This document shows positions 16,466-25,988 of a stretch of 46,577 bases of DNA, piece by piece (position 1 is the first letter of the stretch; each line of letters opens with the position of its first letter). The stretch lies in the NCBI RefSeq assembly GCF_015207375.1, contig NZ_JADEWY010000042.1:1-46577 (forward strand), written 5' to 3'. The notes below the pieces were generated by a model that saw nothing but the letters and a program-made list of their open reading frames with translations, had not been told where the DNA came from and did not search any database. Origin of the DNA: Coleofasciculus sp. LEGE 07092 (GTDB lineage Bacteria; Cyanobacteriota; Cyanobacteriia; Cyanobacteriales; Coleofasciculaceae). A program made the translations under genes and the position numbers.

Positions 16466-19400
16466 TCAAGGCTGACTGGGGCAGAGATTTGTTTCTTGAG
16501 AATGAATTTTGAGGTATTCACTCAGCCAGTCACAACCCCGACTTAGCAGTTCATCCAACTCTTCAATTTCCCATAACTGCACTATCCCATCTGCCCCGAC
16601 AGTGGCTAAATGCTGACCATCTGGGCTAAAACTGGTGTTGTAGGCTGCATCCCGTTCACGGTCAAATTGAGCGATTTGTTGCCCTGACAAATTCCACAAT
16701 CGAACTGTACCATCTGCTCCAGCCGTAGCAAGGCGTTGCCCATCGGGGCTGAAATTAACGTTAAAGACTTTGCCTTGATGCCCCTCAAGTTGACGAATTT
16801 CCTTTCCTGACAGGTTCCAAAGTCGGGCTATACCATCTTCTCCAGCAGTAGCAAGGCGTTGCCCATCGGGGCTGAAGGTTACGCTGTAGACCTTGCCGTG
16901 ATGGGCGTCAAATTGAGTGAGAGACTGTCCTGACAGGTTCCATAGTCGGGCTGTACCATCTTCTCCAGCAGTAGCCAGACGCTGACCATCTGGACTGAAA
17001 TTGACATTGTAAACTTTACCTTGATGACCTTTATATTCAGCAATTTCCTGCCCTGACAGGTTCCAGAGGCGGACTGTACCATCTGCTCCAGCAGTAGCCA
17101 GACGTTGACCATCTGGGCTGAAAGTGACGCTGTAGACTATGCCTTGATGGGCGTCAAATTGAGTGATGAACTGCCCGGAGCGAGTCCAAAGTTTGACTGT
17201 ACCGTCATCGGCTGCTGTAGCGAGGTACTGCCCATCTGGGCTAAAACTGATACTCTCAATGTTTTTCTGCTCTGTCTTCCATTCTCTTAGCTGCTGCCCA
17301 GAGCGATTCCAAAGACGGACAGTATTGTCTTGAAAGCTAGCTGTGACTAAATGCTGACCATCTGGGCTGAAACTCACCACACTCCAATCGCTAGATTTGT
17401 GAGCATTCCATTCAACGGGTTGCTCTTTTGAGAGCTGCCAGAGGCGAGTTGTGCCATCCTCCCCGGCTGTAGCCAGGTATTGCCCATCCGGACTAAAACT
17501 CGCACTATAAACCCAGCCTTGATGTCCTTTAAATTGAATGGGCTGCTCTAACAACCTCCAGAATTTGACCGTGCGCTCTGTACCTTCTGGAATAGGGCTA
17601 TAGGACAAATTCCAGAGTTGGACTGTACCATCTATTCCGGCTGTCACCAGACTCTGCCCATCCGGGCTAAAACTGACACTTGTAAGTATCGGTTGCTTGG
17701 TGTTAAATCCACCGACCTGCTGCCCTGATAGGTTCCAGAGTAAAACAATACCATCCGCTCCTACTGTTGCCAAGCGCTGCCCATCGGGACTAAAACTGAC
17801 ACTAAAAACTGCACCCTGATGACCTTGCATTTGAGCAATCTGCTGCCCAGATAGGTTCCAGAGTCGAACGATGCCATCTTCGCCGGTAGTTGCTAGTCGT
17901 TGCCCATCTGGACTAAAACTTACATCCCAGAGTAGATCCTGACTTTCTTTTCCATCCCATTGGCGCAGTTGCTGCCCGGATAGGTTCCAGAGTCGAACTG
18001 TACCGTCCTTTCCCACCGTTGCTAGGAGTTGTCCATCTGACTTAAAATCCACATTGGTTACTGCGGCTTGATGATTGAGTTGAGCCAGTTGCCGCCCTGA
18101 TAAGTCCCACAGTCGCGCTGTACTATCCTCTCCTGCCGTAACTAAATATTGCCCTGTTGGACTAAACTTAACGCTAAAAATTTCTCCCTGATTTCCCTGC
18201 CATTCTTTCAATAACTGTCCTGAAAGGCTCCAGATCCGCACCCTGCCATCCTTCCCGACAGTAACCAAACGCTCTGTATCTGGGCTAAAACTCACATCAT
18301 TCACTGTATCGCCTTTAACGCTAAGTCGGTTCTTTTCATGAATATTGTCCAGAATTGTTTGTAGTGCTAATACGGGACTGGTTATTAAAGACTGGGTGAA
18401 CTGGGTGAACAGGGGATTTTTGCCAATAAATTGATTTAAGGTTTGTCCACTCTCCATTGCCGAAAGTAGTGCTTCTATTTCTTTAGACTCAAACTGTTGT
18501 AAAGTTTTGACCCCTGCCAACTCTATCTGTGTGCCTTTTCTAGCTGTTTTGAGTGTTGTACCTACCCAGGTTAATGACCCAGCTACGAGAGTAACTGCTA
18601 GCAAAGAACACAGAGTTAGTACCAGACGACCTCTCCGAATCGTTTTCTGAATTTTCTGTTGACTTCTCTTTTGAGCCTGTGCAATCTCTACTTGTGCCTG
18701 ATTGAGCTGGGCTTCAGTCCGCTGCCGTTGTGCCTTTTCCTGTTTCAGTTCGGCGATGACTTCTGCTAATCTCTGATTCTCTTCTTCAGCTTCTTGGAGT
18801 TTTTGGCTTAATTTTGTTTTTCGCTTTTGGCGAATAAAGGTGACTAGATAATCGTGGACCAATTGATAGCGAGCGGCGGGAACTTCGGGAAGCAGCACCA
18901 CTAAACCGGAAGCGACAAAAATTTCTAATACTAAATCTAGCTTTTCAGCTTCTTTGGCTAGCTCGGCTGAAATTTGAGCATAAGTTTTAAGGGGGCGGTT
19001 TTCCTTTTCATCGGTAAGGAAGTATAAAACAGATTCAGCAACGTCTTGATTCTCGGAGCCACAGTCTTTAACTACAGTTTCTAAAAATTGCTCAACTAGT
19101 TTTTGTTTACCATAGTCCTGATACTTCTCTAATGTCGTGATAGTTTCCGTTTGGAGCTGCTCGCCCACAATTTGCAATTCAATGGGACGCACCTCTCCGA
19201 GTTCTCCCGCTAAATCTTGTACCAGTTGCTGAATCAGCTCGGTTTCCCAGAATAAATGAGAACGTTCTGTGAGGCTGTTAATAACTAATTCAGTATCTTT
19301 GGGTGAGAGATTCCCTAAGTAGTAGCGGTTTTCTCTATTTAGAATATCAAAGTTGATTATGGAATGCTTGGTTAAGCGTTCATACTCTAACAGATAATGC

Positions 19401-21391
19401 AGATAATCTTCACGCAAAGCCAAGATAACTTTCACATAGGGAATGCTGAGGCAGTCGTCTAAAAAACGAAAAAATGCTCGTCTGGCTAATGGCTCATGGT
19501 TGACAAAGAAAAACTCTTCAAATTGATCGAAAATAAGAATAGTTAGCAGATGACGGTTTTCGTTGTTTCGCAATTGCTCTAAAATGGTGCTGGCAGCGAT
19601 CGCACAACTGTCACAACTGTCAAATGACCCATGGCTCAAAAATTGCCGTTCAGGACTCTCCAGCGCCTTCGCTAACTTCTTAGCCAACTCCTTTTCCCAA
19701 TTGGTATAAACTCTAATCACAATGGGTAAGGGATCGCGTGTATCAATAGTGTGGTAGTTAAGCGCTGGGACTAATCCTGCCGTTAAGATTGAACTTTTGC
19801 CAACACCTGAAAGACCATGAATCACGGTCAATTTGCAGTCATTCCGCGTGATTCTCTCCATTAGGCGATTGACATCAAACTGCCGTCCGGAAACCGCAAT
19901 TTCTGGTGCAATGATCTCATCAGGGTGTAGGCTCTTTGTCTTGATCCCCAGTGTTGTTTTTGCCTGTCGCTTAGGTTGTAAGCGTCCTGCACCGATAAAG
20001 GCGCGGAAACCATAGAGAGATTCAATGGCGCGTTGCTCTTGCTTGTTCCCAAATGCTTCTAAATAATCACCTTGGTGAAAGTAGAGCGATCGCAAGGTTC
20101 TCAGAATGTCAATGTAGAGCTGTGGATTGTCCTGAGGATTGCTTCCTTTTTTGGCTTGTTCTAGGGTGTCAATTGCCTGTTGCATTTGACCTAACTGCTG
20201 TTGCGATCGCGCCAAGAGTAATTCATACAATCCCCGTTGCTGTTGCTCCGCCTCTGGCAGTGTATTGATAATCACCAGAGCTTGATTCGCCCACTCATTT
20301 GCCTGTTTGTAATTGTGGGATTCCTCTAGGGCAACTTCTGCTAGAAAGCCGTAATCCTGAGCCAATTGCACCGGAGTTCCACAATCTTGATGTAGTTTCA
20401 GAGCTTTTTGGGCAAGGGTTTGCAGTTCATCCCAAGCTTTTAATCGTCGTAGAACTGCCCCTAGGGGATTAATAAATTTAGCGACTAAATCGCAACGTCC
20501 TACTACTTCAAAATCATTAATCCCTTCCTGGAATTCCTGTTTAGCGTCCTGCCAATAATCTTGATTGTCGTTGCGTTCGAGTTCAGCACAACGTAACCAA
20601 CACAGTCCTAGATGGTATCGTAAGACGCCGCAGTATTCTAGATTACGGTTTTGCTGCCAAAACCCTAAACTTTTCTGATAATAAGTAACAGCAGTATCAA
20701 TATGGTCACTGGCATATTCATCTCGACCCCATACAAAAGACACACCTGCTTCAATCTCTGGTTCTAAGTGGATCTGGCGACGGTTTAAATCTCTGACAGC
20801 GGCAGTCAGTTCATCACGATACCTCGCGCCCAGAATGGCAAAGTTGGGCAGAAACTCACTAGAGCCAGTGTCTAAAATGGCAGCAAAGAATCCCTGTGCT
20901 TCTTGTTGCAGTTGCAACTGTATTTGTTGGCTGCTCACCATAAACTCAATGGGGATACCCGTCCAACTGTTGAAATCGGGGGCTATTTTAACCAGCTTAC
21001 GCAGCACTTGATCGTTCACCCAAAGCACAATCGGGAAGGAAAAGCGTTTCCGAAACTCATCCCTGACTTGATTCGTGGCACTTAGTAAATCATCAAGTTC
21101 CGTTACTGCCTCTAAACCCAAAACCATTAATGCAGGTGGCTGTTCATCCCCCAGTTCTTCTTTGAGTGCTGTATAAAGAGTTCTGGCTGACTCCGGCAGA
21201 GCGAACTCTCGAATCTCAAAAGGACAGAGTTGTTGAAGTCGTTGCCCAATGGTTTCTTGACAACAGCCATAATTGCAGCGAGCCAAGATTAAGCAGAACC
21301 GTCCCCGCGAAAGCTTGATTGCTCGAGCTAAGGTATTCAGGGAGCGCTCGTTTTCGGCATCAGTATCTGTGAGTAAATCGGGATCGCTCAT
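16466..21391 (-). CDS. TPR / STAND NTPase / transmembrane / 14x WD40 protein
   Basis: A 1641-residue multidomain protein. Residues 25-175 form an N-terminal domain with a hydrophobic beta-strand/helix pattern (RFCLILARCNYGCC; FPIVLWVNDQVLRKLVKIAPDF) common ahead of cyanobacterial TPR-STAND proteins. TPR-like helices cover about 215-450. A STAND-type NTPase (nSTAND1-like) covers about 495-850, with Walker A GLSGVGKSS (526-534) and Walker B LLTILIFDQFEEFF (615-628). A charged coiled coil (855-920) and one membrane helix (922-946) follow. Fourteen WD40 repeats (1025-1615) end the protein, enough for two seven-bladed propellers. STAND proteins act as ligand-triggered switches. It lies 33 bp downstream of a P-loop ATPase gene in an apparent operon. 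The role could be signalling or defence. No known effector domain is visible. Confidence 0.88.
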   Translation of the reverse strand: MSDPDLLTDTDAENERSLNTLARAIKLSRGRFCLILARCNYGCCQETIGQRLQQLCPFEIREFALPESARTLYTALKEELGDEQPPALMVLGLEAVTELDDLLSATNQVRDEFRKRFSFPIVLWVNDQVLRKLVKIAPDFNSWTGIPIEFMVSSQQIQLQLQQEAQGFFAAILDTGSSEFLPNFAILGARYRDELTAAVRDLNRRQIHLEPEIEAGVSFVWGRDEYASDHIDTAVTYYQKSLGFWQQNRNLEYCGVLRYHLGLCWLRCAELERNDNQDYWQDAKQEFQEGINDFEVVGRCDLVAKFINPLGAVLRRLKAWDELQTLAQKALKLHQDCGTPVQLAQDYGFLAEVALEESHNYKQANEWANQALVIINTLPEAEQQQRGLYELLLARSQQQLGQMQQAIDTLEQAKKGSNPQDNPQLYIDILRTLRSLYFHQGDYLEAFGNKQEQRAIESLYGFRAFIGAGRLQPKRQAKTTLGIKTKSLHPDEIIAPEIAVSGRQFDVNRLMERITRNDCKLTVIHGLSGVGKSSILTAGLVPALNYHTIDTRDPLPIVIRVYTNWEKELAKKLAKALESPERQFLSHGSFDSCDSCAIAASTILEQLRNNENRHLLTILIFDQFEEFFFVNHEPLARRAFFRFLDDCLSIPYVKVILALREDYLHYLLEYERLTKHSIINFDILNRENRYYLGNLSPKDTELVINSLTERSHLFWETELIQQLVQDLAGELGEVRPIELQIVGEQLQTETITTLEKYQDYGKQKLVEQFLETVVKDCGSENQDVAESVLYFLTDEKENRPLKTYAQISAELAKEAEKLDLVLEIFVASGLVVLLPEVPAARYQLVHDYLVTFIRQKRKTKLSQKLQEAEEENQRLAEVIAELKQEKAQRQRTEAQLNQAQVEIAQAQKRSQQKIQKTIRRGRLVLTLCSLLAVTLVAGSLTWVGTTLKTARKGTQIELAGVKTLQQFESKEIEALLSAMESGQTLNQFIGKNPLFTQFTQSLITSPVLALQTILDNIHEKNRLSVKGDTVNDVSFSPDTERLVTVGKDGRVRIWSLSGQLLKEWQGNQGEIFSVKFSPTGQYLVTAGEDSTARLWDLSGRQLAQLNHQAAVTNVDFKSDGQLLATVGKDGTVRLWNLSGQQLRQWDGKESQDLLWDVSFSPDGQRLATTGEDGIVRLWNLSGQQIAQMQGHQGAVFSVSFSPDGQRLATVGADGIVLLWNLSGQQVGGFNTKQPILTSVSFSPDGQSLVTAGIDGTVQLWNLSYSPIPEGTERTVKFWRLLEQPIQFKGHQGWVYSASFSPDGQYLATAGEDGTTRLWQLSKEQPVEWNAHKSSDWSVVSFSPDGQHLVTASFQDNTVRLWNRSGQQLREWKTEQKNIESISFSPDGQYLATAADDGTVKLWTRSGQFITQFDAHQGIVYSVTFSPDGQRLATAGADGTVRLWNLSGQEIAEYKGHQGKVYNVNFSPDGQRLATAGEDGTARLWNLSGQSLTQFDAHHGKVYSVTFSPDGQRLATAGEDGIARLWNLSGKEIRQLEGHQGKVFNVNFSPDGQRLATAGADGTVRLWNLSGQQIAQFDRERDAAYNTSFSPDGQHLATVGADGIVQLWEIEELDELLSRGCDWLSEYLKIHSQETNLCPSQP
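16600..18300 (-). repeat. Tandem WD40-coding repeats (about 123 bp units)
   Basis: Fourteen in-frame units encode the blade core SFSPDGQxLATAGxDGTxRLWNLSGQ. Units 10-13 (about 16640-17160) are nearly identical at DNA level, which indicates recent duplication or gene conversion. A partial extra unit is fused into unit 6 around 17540-17610 (RTVKFWRLLEQPIQF). Confidence 0.85.
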
Positions 21392-21424
21392 CCTCTTACC
21401 CTCTTCAAAAGGTGAGTGGCTAAC

Positions 21425-22807
21425 TTAATGATTACACTCCTGCCAAGACTTAAATTTTTCTGACTCAGCCAAAACGGGGTTGATACCAAACCAGCATCCC
21501 TGCTCATCTCGATACTCAAATAACCATAGAGTTCGCCACAGGGTTTGGTACTCTTGCTCTTCTGAGACGTTTTGTTGTTGGATGACTTGAAACAGCAGTT
21601 CCCACTCATTATTATCAATGGGTAAGAGCAAGCGATCGCGGTCTTGCCTAATCATCTTTTCCAGCAAATGACGCGACAATGGCGGATCTTGTTCTCGTAA
21701 ACAGCCATAGAGCAACCCTAGCAAATTCCGCACATGACCTCCACTGACTCGGCAGAGACGGTCTAATGTTGCAGGACTGTCAAATAAATCGGTAATGGAG
21801 TGCAGGCGTTGATTGGCATCTACTTCCGGAAATGCCCTCGCTAGCACCATCTGTCGCAGCAGTGCTATTCCGGGTTCGTAGTCCCTGCCGTCTCGCCGTT
21901 GTACTGATACCATGGGCAGTACTTGAGGAGGTATCCCACCGCCCAAGCGATTTTTCAGCGTTTCGCTCTCATTCGAGAACATCAGCGATAGGGGAATAGT
22001 GTACACCACATGGCAGTTGAGTCTGCGTAATTGTTCACCCCGGTCAATAAACAAATACTCTGGCAACGAGCGTTTCGCTATTTTGAGTCGAGCATCTACT
22101 CGATCCAAATTATCGACAATGACGACAAGTCCTCTTTTACCCTGTTGCTTCAGGTTTTCTATGGCGGGTTTGAGCAGTTCTTCATTGATGGCTTGCAAAA
22201 GAGAATTAGTTTGAGGCTCCAGATATTGCCGTAAACGACTGCGCAGCCTAGCGCTATCTTTGGTTTTAGCTGTAATCTTGCCAATACCCGCAGCTAGTGA
22301 AAACTCAGCATTTCCCTGATTGGTGACTGTCAGATTGCCCAATCCCGGAAAAGAGGCTTCGGCTGTTACTTCTGTTGATTTAACCAACTCGGCTGCTTCT
22401 TTCAGTAACGCTTTGAAGCCACGGGGTTGTAAATGTATTTTTTGCTGCTCCAAGCTAGCACTCACTTGCCGAGCGATCGCTAACAAAATATCACTAATAT
22501 CCACATCCCCCATATCCAAGTCTTGGGTAGACTCGAAATAAACCACATGAAAACCCCGTTCGCTTAATTCAGCTTTTAGCCGCAATAAATCTGTAGATTT
22601 TCCACAACCAATATGACCTGTAAAAAGTTGGCAGGTCGGTGTATCCGGCGAGAGACGAGTAATTGTGCGATTCAATGCCTCAATCATCTTGCCACCGCGC
22701 ACCGTCGAAAAATCGATATAGTAGGGGCGGTCTGCCGGATTACCCATATCGATAGTTTTGCTGGGATTACACGCTTCAAAAAACCGCTCAAAATTATCGA
22801 TTGCCAT
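21425..22807 (-). CDS. P-loop ATPase (AAA/STAND-like) paired with the WD40 STAND gene
   Basis: A 460-residue ATPase. It has an N-terminal strand-rich start (residues 1-55), Walker A GHIGCGKST (64-72), an acidic ESTQDLDMGDVDI stretch, and Walker B GLVVIVDNLDRVD (226-238). A sensor-like block (LNCHVVYTIPLSLMF) lies near residues 264-278. The C-terminal part is helical, consistent with a winged-helix or lid region. The pattern is that of a regulatory AAA/STAND ATPase that pairs with a larger partner. The gene is first in a two-gene minus-strand operon with the TPR/STAND/WD40 gene. The start is ATG 22807 with an AGGAA ribosome binding site. I cannot name a subfamily. Confidence 0.8.
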   Translation of the reverse strand: MAIDNFERFFEACNPSKTIDMGNPADRPYYIDFSTVRGGKMIEALNRTITRLSPDTPTCQLFTGHIGCGKSTDLLRLKAELSERGFHVVYFESTQDLDMGDVDISDILLAIARQVSASLEQQKIHLQPRGFKALLKEAAELVKSTEVTAEASFPGLGNLTVTNQGNAEFSLAAGIGKITAKTKDSARLRSRLRQYLEPQTNSLLQAINEELLKPAIENLKQQGKRGLVVIVDNLDRVDARLKIAKRSLPEYLFIDRGEQLRRLNCHVVYTIPLSLMFSNESETLKNRLGGGIPPQVLPMVSVQRRDGRDYEPGIALLRQMVLARAFPEVDANQRLHSITDLFDSPATLDRLCRVSGGHVRNLLGLLYGCLREQDPPLSRHLLEKMIRQDRDRLLLPIDNNEWELLFQVIQQQNVSEEQEYQTLWRTLWLFEYRDEQGCWFGINPVLAESEKFKSWQECNH

Positions 22808-23067
22808 AATAATTCCTGATCAATGCCCTGCTTCAATATTCAGTCAGATTGAACTGGATTCCGTATATTTTTGATGTAACTGTCAATGTAGATCACCCCT
22901 ATCCCTTATTGCTTTGCTCAGGATACTTCTATTGTCAAACCCAAACGCTAAAGTTGGATACTTGCCCGTCAAAATCAGATAGGATAGAAAATTGGTCTGT
23001 TTTGACTGCCAAGCCTACGGTCAATAGAAATCTCTTGTAGGCATCTACCTAAAATTTTTCATTCATT

Positions 23068-25179
23068 ATGACTGATTCGATTCGCTTTCTGATGTGTGCT
23101 CCCGACCACTACGACGTAGATTATGTGATTAATCCCTGGATGGAAGGGAACATTCACAAATCCTCGCGCGATCGCGCCGTTGAGCAGTGGTACAAGCTGC
23201 ATCACATCCTCAAAGATCGCAGCCTCGTTGACTTAGTTGAACCCCAACAGGGTTGGCCCGACATGGTATTTACTGCCAATGCCGGTTTAGTTCTGGGTAA
23301 AACCGTTGTTCTCAGTCGTTTCCTGCACAAAGAACGTCAGGGTGAAGAACCTTACTTTAAACAATGGTTTGAAGATCACGGCTATACCGTCTACGAACTG
23401 CCCAAAGACTTACCCTTTGAAGGTGCTGGCGATGCCTTACTCGACCGGGAAGGGCGCTGGTTGTGGGCGGGATATGGTTTCCGCTCGGAACTCGATTCTC
23501 ATCCCTATCTGGCAAAATGGCTCGACATTGAAGTCGTATCGCTGCGACTAACCGATGAGCGGTTCTATCACCTAGATACCTGCTTCTGCCCTCTGACAGG
23601 CGGCTATTTACTCTACTACCCTGGTGCGTTCGACGCCTACTCCAACCGCTTGATCGAGATGCGGGTGCTGCCAGAAAAACGGATTGCGATTGAAGAAGCC
23701 GATGCGGTAAACTTCGCTTGCAATGCAGTCAATATCGACCGAGTGATCGTGATGAACAAAGCCAGCGATCGCCTCAATCAACGCTTTGCTGACGCTGGCT
23801 TTGAAGTCGTTGAGACGCCCCTCACAGAATTTCTGAAAGCAGGGGGGGCTGCTAAATGCCTAACCCTGCGCGTTACTGAGCCAGTCCGTACCGAAGTCCA
23901 TGCCAATGTCCTAGTTGAAAGCCGCACCATGCGCATGGAAGGGCATCTGTTAGACTCCGGGCTCATCAGCCGCGCTTTAGATTTGATTGTGGAAAATGGC
24001 GGTAGTTTTCAGGTTCTCAATTTTAATCTGGGAGAACAACGGCAGAGTACCTCAAGCGCTGAGGTGAAGGTATCGGCTCCTTCCCATGATGTGATGGAAG
24101 AGATCGTCAGCCAGCTTATCGATCTGGGGGCTGTCGCTACTCCTCAAGACGTCTGCGATATTAACGTGGAAGCTGTTACTCAAGAGGGTGTGGCTCCCGA
24201 TGATTTTTACGTTACGACGATTTATCCGACAGAGGTGCGGGTGAATGGTGAGTGGGTGAAAGTGGAAAACCAGCGCATGGATGGGGCGATCGCTGTCTCT
24301 GATACTCCCAAGGGTTCCGTAGCTCAATGCAAACTGCTACGGGATCTAAAAGCCGGTGAACAGGTAATCGTCGGTGTTGAAGGAATTCGCACGGTACGCA
24401 AGACGGAATCTAGGACACAGCGCAGTAATCAGCAGGAATTCAGTTTCATGGGAGCCGGTGTCTCTAGCGAACGCCGTGTGGAATTAATTGTTGAGCAGAT
24501 TGCCTGGGAAATGCGCCAAATCCGCGACCAAGGTGGTAAAGTACTCGTTACCGCCGGACCTGTGGTGATTCATACTGGGGGCGGTCAACACCTGTCGCGG
24601 CTGATTCGAGAGGGCTATGTACAAGGACTTTTAGGTGGGAATGCGATCGCCGTTCACGATATCGAGCAATCCCTGATGGGAACCTCTTTGGGGGTTGATA
24701 TGCAACGGGGAGTCCCGGTGCGGGGCGGACACCGACACCACCTGAAAATTATTAACACCATCCGGCACTATGGCAGCATTGCTAAAGCGGTCGAGCACGG
24801 AGTCTTGACAAAAGGCGTGATGTATGAATGCGTGAAAAACAATGTGCCTTTTGCCTTAGCGGGTTCGATCCGCGATGATGGTCCTCTACCAGACACCCAG
24901 ATGGATTTGATTAAAGCGCAGACTGAATATAGCAAGCTGTTAGAAGGGACTGATTTGATTTTGATGCTGTCTACAATGCTGCACTCCATTGGAGTTGGCA
25001 ACATGACGCCGGCAGGGGTGAAGATGGTTTGTGTGGATATCAACCCAGCCGTGGTGACGAAATTAAGCGATCGCGGTTCTATCGAATCGGTTGGCGTCGT
25101 TACTGATGTCGGTTTGTTCCTGAGTTTGTTGCTACAGCAGTTGGAGAAGTTAACCAATCCTTACCAAGTATTGGCGTAG
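23068..25179 (+). CDS. agrE: Bifunctional arginine dihydrolase / ornithine cyclodeaminase-type enzyme (AgrE/ArgZ)
   Basis: A 703-residue enzyme. Residues 1-275 are a guanidine-group-modifying (amidinotransferase-fold) domain that converts arginine to ornithine, ammonia and CO2 in characterised cyanobacterial homologues. The key residues known from Anabaena AgrE and Synechocystis ArgZ are present at matching positions: N71 (TANAGLVLG), H168 (FYHLD) and C264 (GGAAKCLTLR). The C-terminal part (about 285-700) is the LOR/SDH-type domain with a Rossmann-like NAD-binding region (VLVTAGPVVIHTGGG; AIAVHDIE), which in AgrE makes proline from ornithine. The enzyme links arginine and cyanophycin breakdown to proline and nitrogen supply. 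It is a single-gene unit, followed by a likely terminator. Confidence 0.93.
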   Translation: MTDSIRFLMCAPDHYDVDYVINPWMEGNIHKSSRDRAVEQWYKLHHILKDRSLVDLVEPQQGWPDMVFTANAGLVLGKTVVLSRFLHKERQGEEPYFKQWFEDHGYTVYELPKDLPFEGAGDALLDREGRWLWAGYGFRSELDSHPYLAKWLDIEVVSLRLTDERFYHLDTCFCPLTGGYLLYYPGAFDAYSNRLIEMRVLPEKRIAIEEADAVNFACNAVNIDRVIVMNKASDRLNQRFADAGFEVVETPLTEFLKAGGAAKCLTLRVTEPVRTEVHANVLVESRTMRMEGHLLDSGLISRALDLIVENGGSFQVLNFNLGEQRQSTSSAEVKVSAPSHDVMEEIVSQLIDLGAVATPQDVCDINVEAVTQEGVAPDDFYVTTIYPTEVRVNGEWVKVENQRMDGAIAVSDTPKGSVAQCKLLRDLKAGEQVIVGVEGIRTVRKTESRTQRSNQQEFSFMGAGVSSERRVELIVEQIAWEMRQIRDQGGKVLVTAGPVVIHTGGGQHLSRLIREGYVQGLLGGNAIAVHDIEQSLMGTSLGVDMQRGVPVRGGHRHHLKIINTIRHYGSIAKAVEHGVLTKGVMYECVKNNVPFALAGSIRDDGPLPDTQMDLIKAQTEYSKLLEGTDLILMLSTMLHSIGVGNMTPAGVKMVCVDINPAVVTKLSDRGSIESVGVVTDVGLFLSLLLQQLEKLTNPYQVLA

Positions 25180-25186
25180 TAGTTTA

Positions 25187-25237
25187 GGGGGAAGGGGGAT
25201 AAAATTTTTCCCAGCCCTTTCCCCTTTCACTTTTTTC
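25187..25237 (+). terminator. Probable terminator after agrE
   Basis: A GGGGGAAGGG arm and a CCCTTTCCCC arm about 18 bases apart can pair with wobble. The 3' side is followed by TTTCACTTTTTTCTT. The arms also belong to the GGGGAAG-type short-repeat family, so this may be a repeat serving as a terminator. Confidence 0.45.
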
Positions 25238-25244
25238 TTGATGT

Positions 25245-25487
25245 TTAACTGGCAAGTTTCTGAGACTCATTAACCGTTTCATTAGAGCTGGAGACTAACA
25301 CCCAGCCTGCTAATCTGAGTTTCTGATAGGTTGCCCAACCTTTGGAACCACCTGGGATGCGGTAATCGGGAACGGTGTATTGCGGAAAGGCTGTATAGGG
25401 ACGCCAAGCTTCGTTTGGTGAAGTCCGCAGGTGCAAAATTTTTGCCTCGGTTGTACCAAACCGAAATAGCCAGCACATTTGTCGCAT
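25245..25487 (-). CDS. Small protein of unknown function
   Basis: An 80-residue protein starting at ATG 25487 with a strong ribosome binding site (AAGGAG, about ten bases upstream). The sequence is rich in aromatic residues (CWLFRFGTTEAKILHL; YTAFPQYTVPDYRIPGG; KGWATYQKLRLAGWVLVSS). It looks like a compact beta protein. Two other frames over the same bases (25282-25476, 25310-25510) lack a ribosome binding site. No family or function is recognised. Confidence 0.6.
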   Translation of the reverse strand: MRQMCWLFRFGTTEAKILHLRTSPNEAWRPYTAFPQYTVPDYRIPGGSKGWATYQKLRLAGWVLVSSSNETVNESQKLAS

Positions 25488-25988
25488 GGTAAAAAACTCC
25501 TTTTAGTCAATCCAATCGGGATCAGTTGAACTTAAAATTCAAAGCAAACTCTTTAACCGTTTTGAATTTTGAATTCGGAGTAGGGGTGCGGCTGTTCCCC
25601 GTGTTTACTTCTGACTCCATAACACACCTCTAAACGTTCAAGCAATCAACCATTTTCCAGATTTTGGTAAACTGGATGACACTATGGCTAGTACCATCGA
25701 AAATTTGAACTTAACCATATATAACGTTAGTTCACTTACGTGTTGTACGATAGGATACAAAAGTGCCTTTTCTTCAAAGTCCAGTTGTTGATTGACGACG
25801 AATGGGTCTGCTATCTCTGTACAGTCTGAGAAAGGTTACAGTACCCTTATGGGGTACTTTTTAACGAGCTAATTAATATAGATGGGTGTAGTTAAAAATT
25901 TTGTTAGCTTTTGTAATAAACAAAAAAATGTGTAAGGGCATGGCATATGTCACCATATAGAGACGTTCCCTACAACATCTCTACAGCG
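25488..25988. other. Intergenic region
   Basis: No gene is supported. It contains AT-rich sequence, an AAAATTCAAA / TTTTGAATTTTGAATTC near-inverted stretch around 25532-25580, and a dispersed palindrome at 25956-25985. Confidence 0.45.
25956..25985. repeat. Dispersed palindromic repeat (GTAGAGAC family)
   Basis: TAGAGACGTT and AACATCTCTA form an imperfect inverted repeat. It resembles the element inside rnpB at 1725-1754, sharing the TAGAGAC arm, and the remnant near 8961. Confidence 0.55.

Noticed and set aside
16600..18300. Regular repeats suggesting a CRISPR array
   Set aside because: They are in-frame WD40-coding units of about 123 bp with no unique spacers.
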